Below are positions 1 through 6,529 of a stretch of DNA of 14,499 nucleotides, piece after piece. The stretch comes from Deltaproteobacteria bacterium (GTDB lineage: Bacteria; Desulfobacterota; Binatia; UBA9968), in assembly GCA_023250495.1 (NCBI GenBank), contig JAHFAP010000020.1:1-14499 (forward strand), given 5' to 3'. Every line of letters starts with the position of its first letter. Positions within the stretch are counted from its first letter, which is position 1. The position numbers and the translations under genes were made by a program. A model generated the notes under the pieces. It was not told the DNA's origin. It made no database searches and saw only the letters and a list, made by a program, of their open reading frames with translations.

Positions 1-1655
1 TCCGCCCATCCCCGCCGCGCCTGAGCCACTCCGAAATCGAGAAAGCGGATGTGGTTGACGCTGTGGGCGTCGGAGTCGATCACGAGCTTCACGCCGGCCT
101 GGACGGCCTTGCGGATGTGCTCGTCTTTTAAGTCCAGTCGCTCAGGATAAGCGTCGATCTCTAAAACCGTTCCGGTTTCCTTCGCGGTCTGGATCACTGC
201 ATCCATGTCTACGTCATACGGTTCTCTCTTTTGAATCACCCGGCCGGTCGGGTGAAAGAGGATATCCGCGTGAGGGTTGCGCATGGCCCTGAGGATGCGC
301 TCGGTCATCTCGCCGCGCGGCAGATTGAAATGGGAGTGAACGGCGACGCCGACGACGTCGAGTTGGGCTAGGACTTCATCCGCAATATCCAGCGTCCCGT
401 CCTTGTTGATATTAACCTCGGCGCCTTTAAGAAGCTTGATCCCTTTGAGGGACTGATTGATCTTGTCGATGGCGGCCATCTGCTTGAGGAGCTTCTTTTC
501 ATCCGAGCCGCCGGTCATCGCCAGGCTCTTGGTATGGTCGGTGATCGCGATGTATTCCAGCCCGAGCCGCTTCGCCTCCGCGGCCATCTCTTCGATGGAA
601 TTGCTCCCGTCGGTCCAGGTCGTCTGGGTCTGCAGGTCGCCGCGCAGATCCCCGTAGTCGACCAAGTTGGGCAGATCTCCCTTCTTTGCGGCCTCGATCT
701 CCCCTTGATTTTCTCTCAGCTCCGGCGGAATAAAGTGCATTCCCAGCGCCTTGTAGATCTCTTCCTCGGTTTTTCCTGCGATACGTTTGCTGCCGCGGAA
801 GAGGCCGTACTCGTTCAACTTGAGCCCCTTCTCCTGGGCGATGCGCCTGAGCGCGACGTTGTGGTCTTTGCTGCCGGTAAAATAGTTTAGCGCGGCGCCG
901 AAGCTCTCTTTCTCCACCACGCGTAAGTCCACGTCCATGCCGTTTTTAAGTTTGATCATCGTCTTGGTCATGCCCTGCCCGTGGACGTGCATCACCTCGG
1001 ACATGGAGACGAAAAATTCCATGACCTTCTCCGGCTTGTTGGATATCGCTAAAATATCGGCGTCGCCGATCGTCTCCTTGCGTCTGCGCGCGGAACCGGC
1101 CACAACGACGTCGTTGACCTCCGGGCGTTCCCGCAGCCGCTGCTCGATCTCCGTGATCAACGGAAGCACCGCCCCTAATGGGAACCGGCCGCTCCCCTGT
1201 TTGAGAAATTCGATCCCCTTGAGAATCTTCTGCTCCATCTTCTCGCCAAAGTGCGGCAGAGAGCGGATTTTTCCCGCGGTCGCGGCCCGCTCCAGATCGG
1301 CGACGTTCTTGATCCCCAGCTCCTCGTAGAGAACCTTGACGCTTCTGGGACCGACGCCCTCGATCGCCGTAAGCCCACCCACATCCACCGGCACTTCCTT
1401 CTTGAGCTCTTCGTAATACTTGATCTTCCCGGTTTGAATGGCTTCTTCGATCTTTTCCGCGATGGCCTGACCGACTCCGGGGATTTCTTGCAGCGCCTTG
1501 AGACCTCCGCGCTTGTAGATCTCAGCGACCGGCACTCCCAGGGCTTCCAGGGCGTAGGCTACCTTTTCATACGCACGAGGCTTGAACTGAACCCCCTGCA
1601 TTTCTAGAAAGAGAGCGATCTCCCGAAAGGTCTGTGCCAGCTCCGTATTACGCAT
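1..1655 (-). CDS. polX: DNA polymerase X with PHP domain, C-terminus cut by window edge
   Basis: Family X DNA polymerase/3'-5' exonuclease of the bacterial PolX type, expected to act in DNA repair gap filling in the cytoplasm. About 551 codons are visible from ATG at 1655; family members have roughly 570 residues, so only some 20 are missing beyond base 1. Order of domains: N-terminal helix-hairpin-helix region (PGVGQAIAEKI near residue 60, then IEGVGPRSVK near 100); polymerase palm with GDAD (D198, D200) and the third catalytic Asp in DVDLR (D241/D243); then a PHP domain from about residue 338 with TDH, GAEVNI, HSHFN, HPTGR and SDAH motifs. The first PHP motif reads DLQTQT (Q342, Q344) where HxH or QxH is usual, so one metal-binding His is lost. 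No Shine-Dalgarno sequence precedes the ATG, and a possible promoter lies so close that the mRNA may be nearly leaderless. Family assignment is firm; the exonuclease activity is uncertain. Confidence 0.93.
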   Translation of the reverse strand, partial: MRNTELAQTFREIALFLEMQGVQFKPRAYEKVAYALEALGVPVAEIYKRGGLKALQEIPGVGQAIAEKIEEAIQTGKIKYYEELKKEVPVDVGGLTAIEGVGPRSVKVLYEELGIKNVADLERAATAGKIRSLPHFGEKMEQKILKGIEFLKQGSGRFPLGAVLPLITEIEQRLRERPEVNDVVVAGSARRRKETIGDADILAISNKPEKVMEFFVSMSEVMHVHGQGMTKTMIKLKNGMDVDLRVVEKESFGAALNYFTGSKDHNVALRRIAQEKGLKLNEYGLFRGSKRIAGKTEEEIYKALGMHFIPPELRENQGEIEAAKKGDLPNLVDYGDLRGDLQTQTTWTDGSNSIEEMAAEAKRLGLEYIAITDHTKSLAMTGGSDEKKLLKQMAAIDKINQSLKGIKLLKGAEVNINKDGTLDIADEVLAQLDVVGVAVHSHFNLPRGEMTERILRAMRNPHADILFHPTGRVIQKREPYDVDMDAVIQTAKETGTVLEIDAYPERLDLKDEHIRKAVQAGVKLVIDSDAHSVNHIRFLDFGVAQARRGWA

Positions 1656-1663
1656 TGTCGCAA

Positions 1664-1692
1664 GTTTTAACACCCGCGTATTTGATTGACAA
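1664..1692 (-). promoter_or_regulatory. Possible promoter of polX
   Basis: Reading the minus strand, TTGTCA (1692-1687) and TAAAAC (1669-1664) are separated by 17 nt and resemble sigma70 -35 and -10 boxes. Transcription would begin near 1657, about two bases before the polX ATG at 1655. This fits the absence of a Shine-Dalgarno sequence but is only a pattern match. Confidence 0.35.
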
Positions 1693-1714
1693 GATTGGCA
1701 AGACAAGGTTACTT
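1686..1714 (+). promoter_or_regulatory. Possible promoter of the NMT1-type binding protein gene
   Basis: A perfect -35 box TTGACA (1686-1691) is followed at 17 nt by TTACTT (1709-1714), a poor -10 match. It overlaps the -35 box proposed for polX on the opposite strand almost base for base. The palindromic repeat at 1719-1796 would then lie in the 5' leader of the transcript. Confidence 0.3.
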
Positions 1715-1718
1715 ACAG

Positions 1719-1796
1719 AGTTACAGGGTTGCAGGGTTAAAGGGTTGAAAGGTAGAAGGGATCTTAACCCTTGAACCCTTAAACTCCTAAACTCAG
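1719..1796. repeat. Iterated 8-nt palindromic repeat cluster 1
   Basis: The left part repeats a unit close to CAGGGTTA/AAGGGTTG every 8 nt and the right part repeats its complement (AACCCTTG, AACCCTTA, AACTCCTA). Bases 1733-1746 pair with 1766-1779 at 13 of 14 positions around a 19-nt loop, so the transcript of the downstream gene can form a long hairpin ending 15 nt before its Shine-Dalgarno sequence. There is no T-run directly after the stem, so it does not look like an intrinsic terminator. Confidence 0.75.
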
Positions 1797-1800
1797 GAGG
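1795..1800 (+). promoter_or_regulatory. Ribosome binding site AGGAGG
   Basis: A consensus AGGAGG ends 9 nt before the ATG at 1810 and fixes that start for the binding protein gene. It lies at the very edge of the palindromic repeat cluster. Confidence 0.85.
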
Positions 1801-1809
1801 GTCGACTGT

Positions 1810-2817
1810 ATGCGCGTCAAATCGATTTTCACAATGACTGGTTGGTTGTTGGTCGTAGCATTGATGGCTTCCCCCGCATCTGCCCAGCTGACTCGATTGC
1901 ACGTCGGCTACAGCGCCATCAGCGCTGACCAACTCCCTGCATGGGTGGCGAAAGACGCGGGGATTTTCGAGAGAAACGGACTCGACGTCCAGCTGATATT
2001 CTTTACCGGCGGGGCCACAGCGATCCTGGCGCTCGTGTCCGGAGACGTTCCCATTACACAGGTTTCAGGTCCAGGTCTGGTGAGTAGCGCTCTGGCAGGG
2101 TCCGAGGCCGTCTACGTGGCCGGAGGGATCACTTCACTGAATTATGTGTTGATGGGAAAGCCGGGCGTCACAACACCGGAGCAGCTCAAAGGCGGCTCAG
2201 TGGCCATCAGCCGTTTCGGCTCCGCCACAGACTCGATCGCTCGGTTCGCTCTAAAGAAAATCGGCTTAACTCCGGGAAAGGATGTGACCATCGTGCAAGT
2301 AGGCAGTGGACCTGACCGCGTGAACGCCGCTCTAACAGGAAAGGTGACCGCCGCGGTTATCAATCCACCTCCCAGCTTTATGGCCGAGAGAAAAGGTTTA
2401 GTTGTCCTCGCCGATGTCGCCAAGATGGGCCTGGTCTTTCAACATACAGGCGCCGCGACGACGCGAAAATTCATCAGGGAACATCAAGATACTGTCCGGA
2501 GGTACGTCAAGTCTCATGTTGAAGCTGTGCAGCGAATTTGGACGGACAAAGAGATAGGCGTCAGAGTCTTGGGAAAGTACATGGGAGGCGGGGTGGAGCG
2601 TGATATCCTGGAAAGGAGTCGAGATGATATCCTGACCGAAGCCCTTCTCTCAAAAAAACAGTATCCTAGTCTCGAGGGGCTTAAGACAGTTCTTGATGAC
2701 CTCGCCGAACGGGACCCGAGGGCCAAGACGGCTAAGCCCGAGCAGTTCGTGGACTTCACTTTTATCAAGGAGCTCGACCAGAGCGGCTATATCGACAGCC
2801 TTTACAAGAAAAAGTAG
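1810..2817 (+). CDS. ABC transporter substrate-binding protein, NMT1/TauA/SsuA type
   Basis: Periplasmic solute-binding protein of the NrtA/SsuA/TauA/THI5-like fold, 335 residues, a normal length. Residues 1-25 form a Sec signal peptide (basic start, hydrophobic core, cleavage after the A-S-A at 23-25). The mature protein begins with the typical pattern for this family: a beta strand ending in VGYS, then LPAWVAKDAGIFERNGLDVQ, and a GGATAILALVSGDVPI segment lining the ligand site; TTPEQLKGGSVAI in the middle starts the second lobe. The family carries sulfonates, nitrate, taurine, pyrimidine precursors or aromatic acids, and the sequence alone does not say which. No permease or ATPase gene adjoins it, so it is an orphan binding protein, common in metagenome lineages rich in such genes. 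It is divergent from polX and followed after 64 nt by a small unknown gene. The ATG at 1810 is supported by AGGAGG. Confidence 0.9.
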   Translation: MRVKSIFTMTGWLLVVALMASPASAQLTRLHVGYSAISADQLPAWVAKDAGIFERNGLDVQLIFFTGGATAILALVSGDVPITQVSGPGLVSSALAGSEAVYVAGGITSLNYVLMGKPGVTTPEQLKGGSVAISRFGSATDSIARFALKKIGLTPGKDVTIVQVGSGPDRVNAALTGKVTAAVINPPPSFMAERKGLVVLADVAKMGLVFQHTGAATTRKFIREHQDTVRRYVKSHVEAVQRIWTDKEIGVRVLGKYMGGGVERDILERSRDDILTEALLSKKQYPSLEGLKTVLDDLAERDPRAKTAKPEQFVDFTFIKELDQSGYIDSLYKKK

Positions 2818-2881
2818 CCGGACCTTCCCGCCCATTAAACGATACAGCGCGCTGGCTGCACACTTTCATCAGCACACGAGC

Positions 2882-3136
2882 ATGGTTACGGACAAAAAGG
2901 GCGAGGCGGCCGTGTCCGAGATCGAGCAGTGGGCCAACCGGATAGTTCGTGCAACGGACGAGAGGGTTCAGGTCTCGGTCTATTACGACGGCGACTCCAG
3001 CACCTACGTCCTGCGTTTGGCTAGGGGGAGCCGGGTCCTGCTGTTCCGCCTCTCGGAAGCCCAGGTGCAAACGCCGGGACGTGAAGAGGAATGTAAAAAA
3101 ACCCTGAAAAGAAAGATTAAGGACCTATCGAACTAA
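2882..3136 (+). CDS. Small uncharacterised protein (84 aa)
   Basis: I do not recognise this gene. The open frame from ATG at 2882 to the TAA at 3134 encodes a charged, soluble-looking protein without signal peptide or membrane segment. It has an N-terminal acidic helix (EIEQWANRIVRA), a central strand-rich part (VQVSVYYDGDSSTYVLRL, then RGSRVLLFRLSEAQV) and a strongly basic C-terminal helix (KKTLKRKIKDL). The even pattern of charged and hydrophobic residues and the separation from the preceding gene favour real coding. Only a weak Shine-Dalgarno-like stretch precedes the ATG. The open frame extends upstream into the end of the binding protein gene, but the amino acids there look like an out-of-frame read, so I place the start at 2882. 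It converges with the amine oxidase gene, 42 nt away. It may share the binding protein's transcript; function unknown. Confidence 0.6.
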   Translation: MVTDKKGEAAVSEIEQWANRIVRATDERVQVSVYYDGDSSTYVLRLARGSRVLLFRLSEAQVQTPGREEECKKTLKRKIKDLSN

Positions 3137-3178
3137 CTGCCCTACCATCCACAATCATTTTCGGGAATTCGAATCGGT

Positions 3179-4819
3179 CTATAGTGTGCCGACCTTAATA
3201 TCCTGGAGAACCTCTTGCGCCGCCCGGACGCCTGAGAGGGCAGCCCCCTCCATGAAGCCCTGCCACTCGTAGAACGAACTCGTGTGCTCGCCCGCGAAGT
3301 GCAGGTTGCTGACCGGTTTCCCTTCGTTGTCAGCGATCGTCGTGAAATATCCGGGATGGTTGCACGTATAACTCCCCTTTGTGAGCGGGTTCGAGGGCCA
3401 GTGCTCCAAGTGCACCCGGAAGCCGCCCTTGGCATCGCGGAAGGCCGCGGCGAAAGCGCCGGGGTAAACGAGGTCGAGGTCCCTGAGGAAGAGCATCGCC
3501 TCCGTTTGGACCTTTTTGGGATTGAGGCCTGCACCCCGGTTTCCGCCCGAGTAGTCCGTCAGCACCGCGTGCATGGCTGTGGCTTTCGTGGGATTTGTCT
3601 CCCACGTGGTCTGATGGTTGGGGAGGTCGGAGTAAGACGTGCCTTTGCTTCCTTGAGCAATCCAGGGGCGGCTATCGAAGCCCACCATCATCTTTGCGTT
3701 TGTTCCGTAGCGCAGGTCGTTGATGGCAAGCAGCTTCCAGGCGGGAAGTTCGAGGCTTGCATCCAGCTCGACCTCGCGGAGGGTCGAGAACGGGATGGCA
3801 AAGACAATGGCATCATGGGTCGCGCTCACCGTTCTCGAGCCATTCTTACACGTGATCTCGACCTTGCCCATGGCGTTCTTGCGAGCCTTGACGAGCAGCA
3901 TCCCAAGTTGGATTTGTCCTTGGAGCCGGTTGCGGAGACCCTCGACGATCTGTTCGTTGCCGCCGATGACGTGATAGCGCTCGTCGCTGAAAATACCGAA
4001 GGGCCGAAACTTAGATCTTCTATCCGCATGGATGAAGAGGAGAAAGTTGAGGCAGCTTTGCTCCTCGATCTCAAGACCGTATTCCGCGATGTAGGCTGCC
4101 TTAACAGCAGCCCTGATCACGTCTCCCGCACTGCGGCTCTCGAGGTAGCGGAGGAGGTTCGTAAAGTCGAGTCTGACGTCGGCATCGGTGTGATGGTCGG
4201 CGGTCGGGGGAGTGAGCGTGCGCAGGTCGTCATGCATGGCGACGACTAGAACACGGTACTCGTCAACGACGACAGACTCCGGGTAGTGTCGGCCGTTGAA
4301 AAAGTAAAAGACTGCGCCCGGCGGCTCTTTCTCAACATCCTCCAGGCTAAGATTGAATTGCTGCGCGTAACCGAGCATGGTCTTGTGCAGGTTGTCAATG
4401 AATTCGCCCCCGCGTTCGGCGACTTGACCGGGGAAGAAGCCGCCGAGCGAGAAGCAGCGGCCGCCGGCCCGGTTGTTAGCATCGTAGAGGGTCGCATTGA
4501 TACCGCTTCTCTTGAGCTCGTCCCCGCAGGCAAGGCCTGCTAGCCCAGCCCCCACAATTGCAACGCTTACGTTTGAACCCGACGGCGGAACTGCCAAGGC
4601 TCGCCGAAGCGGCCAGGCGACCGAGCCGATCGTGCCGGCCACTGCGAGCTTGCCCATGTTCGTTAGGAACTCGCGTCTGCTGGCACGCCGCTTAGCCACG
4701 CGGGCTTCCAAGGCGGCAACCCGCTCCAGACCCTCACCCGTCGAGATTTTGTTCTCTTCGCAGTAGTGCGCGATCCGTATGGCGCGCGCAAGGTTTCTGA
4801 AAAGCAGCGAACGACTCAT
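3179..4819 (-). CDS. Tat-exported FAD-dependent amine oxidase (flavin monoamine oxidase family)
   Basis: Flavoprotein of the monoamine oxidase/L-amino acid oxidase family, 546 residues, expected to oxidise an amine with FAD and release H2O2. A twin-arginine signal S-R-R-E-F-L-T (47-53) with the hydrophobic stretch LAVAGTIGSVAW predicts export of the folded, FAD-loaded enzyme. The Rossmann FAD site follows: VAIVGAGLAGLACGDEL (87-102, G90-x-G92-x-x-G95), with D113 at the ribose-binding acidic position, then RAGGR (117-121). Near the C-terminus, HFAGEHTSSFYEWQGFMEGA (507-526) is the second FAD-contacting motif. The 46 residues before the Tat motif are unusually long for a signal peptide; they contain a basic helix and a predicted second helix. 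Start ATG at 4819 is preceded by a GA-rich GAGGAAGAGG stretch and is credible. The substrate cannot be read from sequence. A repeat element separates it from the TPR gene upstream on the same strand. Confidence 0.88.
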   Translation of the reverse strand: MSRSLLFRNLARAIRIAHYCEENKISTGEGLERVAALEARVAKRRASRREFLTNMGKLAVAGTIGSVAWPLRRALAVPPSGSNVSVAIVGAGLAGLACGDELKRSGINATLYDANNRAGGRCFSLGGFFPGQVAERGGEFIDNLHKTMLGYAQQFNLSLEDVEKEPPGAVFYFFNGRHYPESVVVDEYRVLVVAMHDDLRTLTPPTADHHTDADVRLDFTNLLRYLESRSAGDVIRAAVKAAYIAEYGLEIEEQSCLNFLLFIHADRRSKFRPFGIFSDERYHVIGGNEQIVEGLRNRLQGQIQLGMLLVKARKNAMGKVEITCKNGSRTVSATHDAIVFAIPFSTLREVELDASLELPAWKLLAINDLRYGTNAKMMVGFDSRPWIAQGSKGTSYSDLPNHQTTWETNPTKATAMHAVLTDYSGGNRGAGLNPKKVQTEAMLFLRDLDLVYPGAFAAAFRDAKGGFRVHLEHWPSNPLTKGSYTCNHPGYFTTIADNEGKPVSNLHFAGEHTSSFYEWQGFMEGAALSGVRAAQEVLQDIKVGTL

Positions 4820-4866
4820 AGGGCCTCTTCCTCAAAAAGTTCTTACAACGGAAGTAAGGCACGCGC

Positions 4867-5011
4867 GGATAAAGATCCTGAAAAACGAGAGATCACGTTT
4901 GACCTTTCTTTTGCGACGCGATTGGTTTAAATACTCCAAGAAGGCGGTAGTGGTTGTCGGGGGGAATTTTGGAGTTCTCGGTGTCCGTACACCAAAAGGA
5001 ACTTCCTGTCT
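4867..5011. repeat. Intergenic repeat element, copy A
   Basis: About 145 nt matching, in the same orientation, the element at 6405-6525. The left block (4867-4904) agrees with 6405-6442 at 34 of 38 positions. The right block ending in AAAGGAACTTCCTGTCT agrees with copy B at 18 of 20. The middle is only loosely alignable. Each end holds a small palindrome: GGAT-AAAG-ATCC at the left, AGGAA-C-TTCCT at the right, and an inner GGTGT-CCGT-ACACC at 4980-4993. The right end runs into the stop codon of the TPR gene. It carries no open frame of its own. Confidence 0.8.
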
Positions 5012-6203
5012 AGTCGAGGGGGTCTTGCAGAGACCGCCTTTCCTTATTGGCCTTCTGGGCCACCAGGTCCCGTAGCCTACGAGCAAGCTGATCTTGAGCT
5101 TCCAGCTCCAAGAGCTTATCGAGCTCGCGCACCGCTTCGACCGCTTGGCCCGAGTAGCCGTATTGGAATCCAAGCTCCAACCGCAGTGCAGGTTCGTCGG
5201 GCTTTTCTTTGACAGCCTTCTCAAGCAGTTTCAGTTGGTCCAGGTAATCCTGAGTATTCGTGTAGAGTTGGGAGTCCTTGGCAATCACGACTCCCCACTT
5301 CTCCTCTGGCAGAAGCAGCATGGCTTGCTGAGTCGCACCGGCCGCTTCGTCGTACTCCCCCACAGCAAACAGGGCCTGAGCCAGCATCATCACCAGCGTG
5401 CCGTTCTTTGGGTCGTCCACGAGGGAGTGCCTGAAGGCACGAATCGCTGCCTTGTAATCGCGCGCCTTGAATGCTTCCTCACCTTGTCGAGCGAACTGGT
5501 TGGAGCCTGCACTCGCTTTTGCGGCCGCATCAGGGGATGGAGCACCCTCGGTTTTAGCTGGCGGGGTCGAGTATAAGCTGCTTGGGCTCGGATAGAGATC
5601 TGCATTTGCGTCATACGGTGGCGTCGTGTTGGCCGGATCTGCGCCAACATACGGCATTTGTTCACCGTAGGAAGCGCAGTAGGGATTGTAAGCAAAGTAA
5701 GGCCAGAACGGACTATGGCAGGTGTAGCTAAAGAAGGGGTAACCAAACCACGGGAATATCAAGATGGGGCGACGGCGACGATGGCGCAGCTCATGCTGGG
5801 CAGAAAGCGCAGATGAACTAGAGGTCCCTTTCACGTTGCTGGAGCTGGAGACGACAGTCGTGCTCGTGGAGGTTTCGCGCGCGGAACTCACGCTGCTTGT
5901 TGGCGACGAATTGTTAGGAGCATTGCCAGGAACTGCAGTCGAGGCTTTTTTAGTCGTCCGCGCAGCCAACTGAACCGAGCGGCTGTCAGTTGAAGTCGCT
6001 TGAGAGCCACTGGAGCTTGAACCGGCATGGAACCTATGCGGACTGTCGCTGGAGGATGGCCCGTCGGAAACCCGACCGGAGAAGCGCCCTGTGGCTTTAC
6101 CGTCTTCCCCCCCGTCTATCCTGCCTGCCAGGGCCAGTTGAGGTGCAATGAACAGAACAGCCACTAAAATTGCTATAGCCCTGTCAAAACGCTTCGTACC
6201 CAT
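5010..6203 (-). CDS. Secreted Ser-rich protein with aromatic-rich segment and C-terminal TPR domain
   Basis: A 397-residue exported protein of unknown role. Residues 1-26 are a Sec signal peptide (cleavage after A-L-A). Residues 27-135 are low-complexity, rich in Ser, Thr and Ala and probably unstructured. A basic patch RHRRRR (140-145) is followed by PILIFPWFGYPFFSY and a Tyr/Phe/Pro-rich stretch up to about 210, with cysteines at 162 and 176. After another Ser/Pro/Ala linker come tetratricopeptide repeats from about 236 to 375; clear helical pairs include GEEAFKARDYKAAIRAFRHS and ALFAVGEYDEAAGATQQAM. TPR domains bind other proteins, so a periplasmic or surface scaffold is a reasonable inference. 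Start ATG at 6203 has GGGAGG six nt upstream. It lies between two copies of the same intergenic repeat, and its stop codon overlaps copy A. No lipobox is seen. Confidence 0.82.
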   Translation of the reverse strand: MGTKRFDRAIAILVAVLFIAPQLALAGRIDGGEDGKATGRFSGRVSDGPSSSDSPHRFHAGSSSSGSQATSTDSRSVQLAARTTKKASTAVPGNAPNNSSPTSSVSSARETSTSTTVVSSSSNVKGTSSSSALSAQHELRHRRRRPILIFPWFGYPFFSYTCHSPFWPYFAYNPYCASYGEQMPYVGADPANTTPPYDANADLYPSPSSLYSTPPAKTEGAPSPDAAAKASAGSNQFARQGEEAFKARDYKAAIRAFRHSLVDDPKNGTLVMMLAQALFAVGEYDEAAGATQQAMLLLPEEKWGVVIAKDSQLYTNTQDYLDQLKLLEKAVKEKPDEPALRLELGFQYGYSGQAVEAVRELDKLLELEAQDQLARRLRDLVAQKANKERRSLQDPLD

Positions 6204-6255
6204 ATGCGCCCTCCCTTACCAACTGGCCGGCTGGAGGTTCAAAATCTTCCTAATT

Positions 6256-6287
6256 ATTATAATGCACCGGAGGTTGGGTTCTTGCAA
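6256..6287 (-). promoter_or_regulatory. Possible promoter of the TPR gene
   Basis: A perfect TATAAT lies on the minus strand at 6261-6256, about 50 nt before the start codon at 6203. The nearest -35-like box is TTGCAA at 6287-6282, but the 20-nt spacing is long, so recognition is doubtful unless an activator helps. It would allow expression independent of the hem operon. Confidence 0.4.
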
Positions 6288-6404
6288 CGGCGTCAGTGCA
6301 ATTCGACAATTCGACGGGCACCAATTATTGATCTTTCTTCCGGCGCGTGAGCTTCCAAAGGCAGGAAATTTTCTCCCTGTATAGGAAGAGTCTCATGCCC
6401 CACC

Positions 6405-6525
6405 GGATAGAGATCCTGAAAAAGTAGAGATCACTTTTGACCCCTCCCCTCTTTTACTCAATTAGATTAAAACCTCCGGAAACCTACCTCAAGTTGACAT
6501 AAGAGTCCTAAAGGAACTTCCTATC
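6405..6525. repeat. Intergenic repeat element, copy B
   Basis: About 121 nt, direct repeat of copy A (4867-5011) with conserved ends and a shorter, diverged middle. It starts with the palindrome GGAT-AGAG-ATCC and ends with AGGAA-C-TTCCT, five bases from the hemB stop codon. Both copies sit in the same position relative to the gene before them on the minus strand, directly behind the stop. No coding capacity is visible. Confidence 0.8.
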
Positions 6526-6529
6526 TTTT

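Larger units (their letters stand above)
6204..6529. other. 326-nt intergenic region between hemB and the TPR gene
   Basis: No convincing gene. It holds the ribosome binding site of the TPR gene, a possible -10 box on the minus strand, a tandem AATTCGAC pair near 6292-6307, and repeat copy B directly behind the hemB stop codon. The remainder, about 6310-6404, shows no structure I can name. Confidence 0.7.

Noticed and set aside
1719..1796. Repeat cluster 1 as a CRISPR array
   Set aside because: The units are 8 nt with no spacers of even length, and no cas genes are in the window.
3284..4249. 321-codon open frame on the plus strand inside the amine oxidase gene
   Set aside because: It is an antisense shadow of a gene with clear FAD motifs, has no recognisable domain and no ribosome site.
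3179..6203. Oxidase and TPR gene as an integrated mobile island
   Set aside because: They are flanked or separated by repeats, but no integrase, transposase or target duplication is seen, and the repeats do not bracket both genes.
6505..6525. Similarity of the AGGAACTTCCTAT end of repeat B to the yeast FRT recombination site
   Set aside because: Only about ten bases match and the FRT layout of two 13-nt arms around an 8-nt spacer is absent; copy A differs at the same place. Chance resemblance.
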